A stretch of DNA of 9,498 nt. Source: Nitrospirota bacterium. Lineage in GTDB: Bacteria > Nitrospirota > Thermodesulfovibrionia > JACRGW01. The stretch covers positions 1 to 9,498 of the forward strand of contig JACRGW010000024.1 in NCBI GenBank assembly GCA_016212195.1. Reading direction: 5' to 3'. The translations under genes and the position numbers were made by a program. The notes under the pieces were generated by a model that saw only the letters and a program-made list of their open reading frames with translations, was not told the DNA's origin and did no database searches. Numbering within the stretch: the first letter of the stretch is position 1; each line of letters opens with the position of its first letter. Shown piece after piece: positions 1 through 4,572 of this stretch.

Positions 1-286
1 CCTCAACAATCCTTCCGACCATTTCGGGTTTAACAAACTGATAGGTTGTCTTCTTACTATCCTGTAAAATATCAACAAGGACATCCTTTGAACAAAGTCC
101 CATACAGCCGACCTGATGCACAGTACAGTTTGGCTCTACAGATGCCCCTATCCCCCTTTTCTCGGTCTCCTCTTTAAATGCCTTTAATACTATCTCTCCA
201 CCAGATGCAATCCCTCCCGGGCCAAGACAGACCTTTATCAGGACATCCTCTTTTACATCCTTCTTTGTCTTGCTAATCTTTGTCAT
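1..286 (-). CDS. NuoF/HydB/HndC-type flavoprotein subunit, N-terminal part only
   Basis: This is the first 95 codons of a gene that leaves the window on the left. The ATG at 286-284 overlaps the end of the nuoE-like gene by 14 bp, which implies translational coupling. The visible part is a thioredoxin-like [2Fe-2S] domain: it opens with KVCLGPGGIASGG (Cys20) and ends with VGCMGLCSKD (Cys61, Cys65), with an extra Cys54. Such a domain precedes the FMN/NADH-binding and 4Fe-4S regions in NuoF homologues of bifurcating hydrogenases, NAD(P)-linked formate dehydrogenases and related complexes, and is absent from classical E. coli NuoF. The protein is therefore likely the NAD(P)H-oxidising or -reducing flavin subunit of a soluble electron-transfer complex. 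The usual second cysteine of the first motif (CxxxxC) is Gly25 here. The partner enzyme cannot be determined from the window. Confidence 0.85.
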   Translation of the reverse strand, partial: MTKISKTKKDVKEDVLIKVCLGPGGIASGGEIVLKAFKEETEKRGIGASVEPNCTVHQVGCMGLCSKDVLVDILQDSKKTTYQFVKPEMVGRIVE

Positions 287-767
287 CCTGTTTTTTTATC
301 TGGTATTTCCTGAGAATCTTGGTTATTTTATCGGTAGTCATTCCGCCGTAGACATTCTTGTTGACTATTACAACAGGCGCCATGCTACATGTCCCAACGC
401 AAGCCACCTTCTCCAGTGTAAATCTCTGATCCCTTGTAGTATCTTCGTCTCCATCGAGGTGCAGGGAGGTTTTTATCGAGCTGATTATCCGTTCTGACCC
501 CTTTACATGACAGGCTGTTCCGCAACAGGCAGTGATAACGTTTACTCCCCTCGGCTTCAGATGGAACTGGGCATAGAATGTGGACACACCATATAATTTG
601 CTTTCTGGTATATCAAGACTTCTCGAAATAATATCCACAGCATCCTCAGGGATATAACCGAAGATATCCTGGATATCCTGAAGGAGAGGAATGATATTAA
701 CTCTCTCATTCTTATACTTCTCTAACATATTTTTTATTGCAGTATCTTTTTCAGACTCTGGATTCAT
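273..767 (-). CDS. nuoE: NuoE-like 24-kDa [2Fe-2S] subunit of an NAD(P)-linked oxidoreductase
   Basis: This 164-residue protein has the normal length for bacterial NuoE/HydC/HndA. A helical N-terminal bundle (about 1-65, including the family stretch IPESKLYGVSTFYAQFHLKP) precedes a thioredoxin-fold [2Fe-2S] domain. Its four expected ligands are visible: Cys81 and Cys86 in CCGTACHVKG, and Cys123 and Cys127 in ACVGTCSMAP. The subunit passes electrons between the flavin/Fe-S chain of its NuoF-like partner, encoded immediately downstream with a 14-bp overlap, and the rest of the complex. The ATG at 767 is the first plausible start; no strong Shine-Dalgarno sequence precedes it, only a short A-rich AAAAG. 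A good promoter lies about 90 bp upstream. The complex could be Complex I, a bifurcating [FeFe]-hydrogenase, a formate dehydrogenase or a heterodisulfide-reductase-type enzyme. The thioredoxin domain on the partner favours one of the soluble complexes. Confidence 0.92.
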   Translation of the reverse strand: MNPESEKDTAIKNMLEKYKNERVNIIPLLQDIQDIFGYIPEDAVDIISRSLDIPESKLYGVSTFYAQFHLKPRGVNVITACCGTACHVKGSERIISSIKTSLHLDGDEDTTRDQRFTLEKVACVGTCSMAPVVIVNKNVYGGMTTDKITKILRKYQIKKQDDKD

Positions 768-853
768 CTTTTATACCATTGTAGTTGGTGAAAAATAAGG
801 AAATGTATAAAGAATTATTCTTGATTAATTTTTTTAAGAAAAAGAATAAATAA

Positions 854-881
854 ATTATCACAATACAATCGGTGAAGTCAA
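854..881 (-). promoter_or_regulatory. Predicted sigma70 promoter of the nuoE-nuoF operon
   Basis: Read on the minus strand, TTGACT (881-876) is followed after 16 bp by GATAAT (859-854), with TG two bases before the -10. Transcription would start near 847, leaving an AT-rich leader of about 80 nt before the nuoE ATG at 767. The rest of the 235-bp gap between nuoE and the receiver gene is AT-rich. I see no further gene in it and no convincing terminator, only T-rich stretches on the minus strand between about 905 and 945. Confidence 0.6.
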
Positions 882-1002
882 GGACTTTCAGCAGTACAAT
901 TCAAGATCTTTAAACAGATATATAAAAAAATAAAAATTACAAAAAGATTAAGCAGGCATACAGTCTGTTAAAAGATTTTGGCTTTAAGATGGTCGGTGTG
1001 TC

Positions 1003-1374
1003 CTAAAGAAGGCCTAAGGTCTTCTTCACAATCTTACGCAGATTCTCAGGATTAAAAGGTTTGGTGATATAGTCAGAGGCACCCAGTTCTATTCCCCTTT
1101 TCTTGTCTTCCTCGCTTCCTTCAGTACTGACGATGAGAAAGGGTATATTTCTATAAGACGGGTGGTTTTTAACAAAATTTATAAGCTCGAATCCATTGAT
1201 ATCGGGCATATTGATATCGGTAATTATGAGGTCGAAACTCTGAGTAGGAAGCGCCTTAAGCGCCTCAAAACCTGTACTCGCCTCTTCAAATGATAACCCC
1301 TCAATCTCTTCCAGTATAGCCCTGATCATCGACCTTGTTGTAGAAGAATCCTCAACTAAGAGAACATTTTTCAA
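1003..1374 (-). CDS. Stand-alone CheY-like response regulator (receiver domain only)
   Basis: The 123 residues form a single receiver domain with no output domain. The phosphorylation machinery is complete: acidic pair Glu8-Asp9, phospho-acceptor Asp53 in LIITDINMP, switch residue Ser83 in the SVST-type motif IVSTEG, aromatic Tyr102 and Lys105 in YITKPF. The STEG variant is common in chemotaxis-type receivers, so it probably relays a phosphoryl signal from a histidine kinase by protein-protein contact in the cytoplasm. No kinase or chemotaxis gene is nearby, so the partner is unknown. The start is TTG (1374-1372), chosen because a perfect AGGAGG stands 5 nt upstream and no ATG is available. 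The gene lies 103 bp downstream of glgC in the same direction and may share its transcript; a signalling link to glycogen synthesis would be speculation. Confidence 0.92.
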   Translation of the reverse strand: MKNVLLVEDSSTTRSMIRAILEEIEGLSFEEASTGFEALKALPTQSFDLIITDINMPDINGFELINFVKNHPSYRNIPFLIVSTEGSEEDKKRGIELGASDYITKPFNPENLRKIVKKTLGLL

Positions 1375-1379
1375 TGGTA

Positions 1380-1385
1380 CCTCCT
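1380..1385 (-). promoter_or_regulatory. Shine-Dalgarno site fixing a TTG start for the receiver gene
   Basis: On the minus strand AGGAGG is followed by 5 nt (TACCA) and then TTG. It is one of the strongest ribosome sites in the window, and it settles the non-ATG start. Confidence 0.8.
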
Positions 1386-1477
1386 GTTAGTTTTTCTTTC
1401 TTAATAAATTTCTCTCACACTGATAACTCTCAGAGAACTTAGAGATAACAGTTGCTCTTGCTCTCGATTTATATCTT

Positions 1478-2695
1478 CTAACCGATCTCAAAACCCTTAG
1501 GTATAGCCACTATCCCTGAGGGCGTCACATGAAATCTTTTTGCATCTTTCTTTGAATCATACCCTATTACAGTCTTAGGAGGAATCTTTACATCTTTGTC
1601 TATAATAGCCCTCCTGATCTTACAGTATCTTCCTATATCTACATTTTCCATTATAACAGATTCTCTTACCTCTGCCCAGCTATGGACACGGACATCCGGG
1701 GATAAGACAGAGTTCTGAATCCTTCCCCCACTGATAATGCAACCACCTGATAATATAGAATCCAGAGCGATTCCCAGGCGTCCACCTTTATATTCCTGGG
1801 CAAAAACAAACTTTGCAGGTGGATACTGTCCCTGGTATGTCCTTAAGGGCCATTCCTTATCATAGAGATTAAAGAGTGGTTCTACAGATGCAAGATCCAT
1901 ATTTGCCTCCCAGTAGGCATCGAGATTACCTACATCCCGCCAGTATTTTGCCTCCTTCTTATTCTCATCCTTGAAATTATAGGCAAAGACCTTTCTTCTT
2001 GTAATCATATCAGGAATAATATTCTTGCCGAAGTCGTGGGCCGTATCTCTAAGGGCATCGTCCTTGAGTTCCTTAATGATTTCCTCTGTTTTGAAGAGGT
2101 AAATCCCCATAGAAACATAGGACTGTCTTGGACTACCCGGGATTGTCTTCGGTTTTTTTGGTTTTTCTTCAAAACCTATAACCCTTGATTCTCTATTCAC
2201 CTCAACCACCCCAAAGTCTGATGCCTTCTTACTATCCATCTCTATGACCGAGATGGTAGCATCTGCACCTTTTGAGAGATGAAACTCATACATCTCTGAA
2301 TAGTCCATCTTATAAACATGGTCACCTGAAAGAATAAGAAGATAGGGAGGGGCTTCCCTCTCTATCATATATACATTCTGGTAAACAGCATCAGCTGTCC
2401 CCCTGTACCAGTCTTCACCAATCCTCTGTTGAGCAGGGATAGTCAATATATACTCGCCAAGTTCTGCACTGAAGAGATTCCATCCGAGTGTGAGATGACG
2501 ATGGAGGGAAAGGGACTTGTATTGGGTGAGGACGGCGATCTTCCTTATCTGGGAATTTATACAATTACTCAGGGTAAAGTCTATTATCCTGTATTTTCCA
2601 CCAAAAGGTACTGCCGGCTTTGCCCTGTGAATTGTTAAAGGATGAAGCCTCTCTCCCTTACCACCGGCAAGGAGCAGGACAAGGACATTCTTCAT
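1478..2695 (-). CDS. glgC: Glucose-1-phosphate adenylyltransferase (ADP-glucose pyrophosphorylase)
   Basis: The enzyme makes ADP-glucose and pyrophosphate from ATP and glucose-1-phosphate, the committing and usually allosterically controlled step of bacterial glycogen synthesis. Numbering from the ATG at 2695 (405 residues, normal length), the nucleotidyltransferase domain shows LAGGKGERL (9-17), RAKPAVPFGGKYRIIDF (24-40), WYRGTADA (97-103), GDHVYKMDY (124-132), FGVVEV, FEEKP with the glucose-1-phosphate lysine (175-179), SMGIYLF and YWRDVGNLDAYW (251-262). A C-terminal left-handed beta-helix follows (about 315-380). Family similarity starts at this ATG. An in-frame ATG at 2722 (ten residues more) is also possible. 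A TTG at 2752 lies upstream of the predicted transcription start and is rejected. Neither ATG has a clear Shine-Dalgarno sequence. No glgA, glgB or glgP is seen nearby. Confidence 0.96.
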   Translation of the reverse strand: MKNVLVLLLAGGKGERLHPLTIHRAKPAVPFGGKYRIIDFTLSNCINSQIRKIAVLTQYKSLSLHRHLTLGWNLFSAELGEYILTIPAQQRIGEDWYRGTADAVYQNVYMIEREAPPYLLILSGDHVYKMDYSEMYEFHLSKGADATISVIEMDSKKASDFGVVEVNRESRVIGFEEKPKKPKTIPGSPRQSYVSMGIYLFKTEEIIKELKDDALRDTAHDFGKNIIPDMITRRKVFAYNFKDENKKEAKYWRDVGNLDAYWEANMDLASVEPLFNLYDKEWPLRTYQGQYPPAKFVFAQEYKGGRLGIALDSILSGGCIISGGRIQNSVLSPDVRVHSWAEVRESVIMENVDIGRYCKIRRAIIDKDVKIPPKTVIGYDSKKDAKRFHVTPSGIVAIPKGFEIG

Positions 2696-2742
2696 TATTG
2701 CGAGCTTTTTTTCTTTATTCATCTGTTTCACTAATATAATAA

Positions 2743-2771
2743 AATGTATCAAAAAATGTATCCCCTGTCAA
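2743..2771 (-). promoter_or_regulatory. Predicted sigma70 promoter of glgC
   Basis: On the minus strand a perfect TTGACA (2771-2766) is followed after exactly 17 bp by TACATT (2748-2743). Transcription would begin near 2736, leaving a leader of about 14 nt to the ATG at 2722 or 41 nt to the ATG at 2695. This placement rules out the TTG at 2752 as the glgC start. The promoter faces away from the bioA promoter in a short divergent intergenic region. Confidence 0.6.
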
Positions 2772-2811
2772 CGAGTTAACGTGATATTTTTTCTTTTTTG
2801 TTTCTAAAGGC

Positions 2812-2842
2812 TTGGAATAATAAGGTGTATTCGTGATATAAT
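2812..2842 (+). promoter_or_regulatory. Possible promoter of bioA
   Basis: A perfect TATAAT stands at 2837-2842. The best -35 is TTGGAA (2812-2817), with a long 19-bp spacer. Transcription would start near 2849, about 20 nt before the first bioA ATG, so the leader is very short and has no Shine-Dalgarno sequence. No BirA-type operator palindrome was recognised. Confidence 0.4.
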
Positions 2843-2868
2843 CTCTGAAAATTATTGACTTTATAAAA

Positions 2869-2904
2869 ATGGGTACACTGGAAGATATGGGTACACTGGA
2901 AGAT
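2869..2904 (+). repeat. Exact 18-bp tandem duplication over the bioA start codon
   Basis: The 18-bp unit ATGGGTACACTGGAAGAT occurs twice without a gap (2869-2886 and 2887-2904), encoding MGTLED twice. The first ATG has no Shine-Dalgarno sequence. The second has GGAAG just 2 nt upstream, supplied by the first copy. The identity of the copies suggests a recent duplication by slippage. Confidence 0.9.
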
Positions 2905-4320
2905 AAAGATAAACACTATATCTGGCATCCCTTCACCCAGATGAAAGACTGGCTTGAAGAGGGTCCCCTTATTATCAAAGAAGGAAGGGGTAGTTTCCTT
3001 AAAGATATCTATGGAAGGTGGTATCTCGACGGTGTATCGTCCCTGTGGGCTACCATCCATGGTCATAGGAAGAAGGAGATAGATGATGCAATAAAAGAAC
3101 AACTCGAGAAGATCGGACATTCAACTCTTCTTGGCCTAAGCAATCCACCGGCAATAGAGCTTGCAGAGAAACTTATTAAGATAGCTCCAAAACCAAATCC
3201 CCCCTCACCCCTCTTTGCTAAAGGGGGGCGGGGGGGGATTAATAACTCCGAACTCCGAACTTCCATGGGTCGTAGACCGAACTCCGAACTTAGCAAGGTT
3301 TTCTACTCCGACAATGGCTCAACTGCGGTAGAGATCTCCTTAAAGATCGCCTTCCAGTACTGGCAGCATAAAGGGGAAAAGGGGAAAACCAGATTTCTTT
3401 CTCTCAATAACGCCTATCATGGAGATACTCTCGGTGCTGTCGGTGTCGGTGGAATCGAAGTTTTCCATAATATATACAGACCTATAATCATCCCCTCATT
3501 AAAGGCACCATCACCTTATTGCTATAGGTGTGAATTAGACCTCACTTATCCTTCTTGTAATATTGAATGTGCGAAGGAATTAGAGAGAACAACATCAAGA
3601 CATAAAGATGAGATAGCTGCATTGATCATCGAGCCACTTGTCCAGGCAGCAGCAGGAATGCTCATTTCACCACCGGGATATCTTAAAGAGGTAAAGAGGA
3701 TATGCACAGAGAACAACATCCTGATGATTGCCGATGAGGTTGCAACAGGTTTTGGAAGGACAGGAAAGATGTTCGCCTGTGAGCATGAGGGAGTATGTCC
3801 TGATATTATGGCAATCGCAAAGGGAATCACAGGTGGCTATCTACCTCTTGCTGCGACATTAACGACTCAGGATATCTTCAATTCCTTCCTCGGTGAATAT
3901 AAGGAGTTAAAGACATTCTTCCATGGTCACACCTATACAGGGAATCCCTTGGCCTGCGCAGCAGCCATCGCAAATATCGAGTTCTTCGAGAAGGATAGAA
4001 CTCTCGAGAAACTTCATGAGAGGATATCCTTTCTTGAAGAGAGGCTCAGACCCTTTACTGAACTTCCACATGTAGGAGAAGTAAGGCAGAAGGGCTTCAT
4101 GGTCGGTTTAGAACTTGTGAAGGATAAAAAGACAAAGGAACCATATCCGCTTGAGGATAAAATAGGGATAAAGGTAATATTAAAGGCAAGGGAGAAAGGT
4201 CTCATTATAAGGCCCCTCGGAAATGTGATAGTCCTAATGCCACCCCTGAGTATAAGTATTCAGGAGATTGAGAAGATGGTAAAAATCACCAAATGGGCGA
4301 TAGAGAGGGTAACGGAGTGA
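2869..4320 (+). CDS. bioA: Adenosylmethionine-8-amino-7-oxononanoate aminotransferase (DAPA synthase)
   Basis: This PLP-dependent class III aminotransferase transfers the amino group of S-adenosylmethionine to 7-keto-8-aminopelargonate in biotin synthesis. Its 483 residues show WHPFTQM (19-25), the substrate loop WYLDGVSSLWATIHGH (51-66), YSDNGSTAVEISLK, AYHGDT (182-187), IIEPLVQ, IADEVATGFGRTGK with PLP-binding Asp289, the Schiff-base Lys318 in AIAKGITGG, and HGHTYTGNPLACAAA (352-366). It is about 30-50 residues longer than usual. Against the E. coli enzyme as I remember it, residues 110-140 form an extra block of exactly 31 codons encoded by two repeat elements, between APKP and LSKVF. All catalytic motifs are intact, so activity is plausible. 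The start is duplicated (MGTLEDMGTLED), and either ATG, 2869 or 2887, could be used. No other bio genes are visible. Confidence 0.95.
   Translation: MGTLEDMGTLEDKDKHYIWHPFTQMKDWLEEGPLIIKEGRGSFLKDIYGRWYLDGVSSLWATIHGHRKKEIDDAIKEQLEKIGHSTLLGLSNPPAIELAEKLIKIAPKPNPPSPLFAKGGRGGINNSELRTSMGRRPNSELSKVFYSDNGSTAVEISLKIAFQYWQHKGEKGKTRFLSLNNAYHGDTLGAVGVGGIEVFHNIYRPIIIPSLKAPSPYCYRCELDLTYPSCNIECAKELERTTSRHKDEIAALIIEPLVQAAAGMLISPPGYLKEVKRICTENNILMIADEVATGFGRTGKMFACEHEGVCPDIMAIAKGITGGYLPLAATLTTQDIFNSFLGEYKELKTFFHGHTYTGNPLACAAAIANIEFFEKDRTLEKLHERISFLEERLRPFTELPHVGEVRQKGFMVGLELVKDKKTKEPYPLEDKIGIKVILKAREKGLIIRPLGNVIVLMPPLSISIQEIEKMVKITKWAIERVTE
3196..3240 (+). repeat. 45-bp palindromic repeat element read in frame inside bioA
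   Basis: This C-rich/G-rich imperfect palindrome has arms AATCCCCCCTCACCCCTCTTT and AAAGGGGGGCGGGGGGGGATT around a GCT centre. It matches the element at 6680-6724 at 37 of 45 positions with no gaps. In bioA it reads NPPSPLFAKGGRGGI (residues 110-124). The insertion adds no stop codon and keeps the frame. It contains G6-C-G8 (3223-3237), a run prone to slippage. Confidence 0.85.
3244..3291 (+). repeat. Second repeat block in bioA: 15-bp direct repeats with a 7-bp period
   Basis: CCGAACTCCGAACTT occurs exactly at 3248-3262 and again at 3277-3291, separated by 14 bp. Inside each copy the unit AACTCCG is tandemly repeated. It directly follows the palindromic element, and together they form the extra block of BioA. 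It is translated as NSELRTSMGRRPNSEL. Its sequence differs from the palindrome, so it is a separate repeat family. Confidence 0.8.
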
Positions 4321-4331
4321 ACACTGTCACT

Positions 4332-4366
4332 TGTCATTGCGAGGGACGGGGTCCTGAAGCAATCTC
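4332..4366. repeat. TGTCATTGCGAGG-type dispersed palindromic repeat
   Basis: The sequence runs from TGTCATTGCGAGGGAC to GTCCTGAAGCAATCTC and folds as an imperfect hairpin: ATTGC pairs with GCAAT and GGGAC with GTCCT around a GGG loop. I recognise it as the widespread intergenic repeat of the form TGTCATTGCGAGG...GAAGCAATCTC. It starts 12 bp after the bioA stop, between two convergent genes, where it could limit read-through. It is not followed by a T-run, so it is not a standard terminator. Confidence 0.7.
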
Positions 4367-4497
4367 ATAAGGTCTTAAAGAAAGGTATTCTTAAATTACG
4401 ACTAAAAAGAAAATAGCGAAAAGTCGATCAAAATCAAAAGACAGGGCTATTTCAAAAGTCCCCGAAAGAAAAAAAATAAGTATCTGTATCAACTCCT

Positions 4498-4526
4498 CCT
4501 GCCGCCTGAGGAAGGCGGGATGCAGG
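4498..4526. repeat. GC-rich hairpin between convergent bioA and copA
   Basis: CCGCCT (4502-4507) and AGGCGG (4513-4518) pair around GAGGA. CCTG (4498-4501) and CAGG (4523-4526) extend the stem past a 4-nt bulge. Read on the minus strand it lies about 50 bp after the copA stop, and a run of eight Ts follows about 30 nt further on. That is too far for a classical intrinsic terminator. It may be another dispersed repeat or an RNA 3'-end stabiliser. No gene is visible in the remaining spacer (4321-4572). Confidence 0.5.
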
Positions 4527-4572
4527 GGATTCGAGGGATGTCCGGGGTATATGGCGAGGTAAGTGTTTTATT

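Noticed and set aside
2723..2752. TTG start extending glgC by 19 residues
   Set aside because: It lies upstream of the predicted transcription start of the TTGACA-17-TACATT promoter, and the added residues are outside the family's conserved region.
3196..3291. CRISPR array or simple tandem repeat
   Set aside because: There are no evenly spaced repeats with unique spacers. The structure is one palindrome plus a short direct repeat, translated within bioA.
2776..3296. Open frames on the minus strand under the bioA start and insertion
   Set aside because: They overlap the clear bioA gene and promoter, show no family features, and contain only reverse translations of the palindrome.
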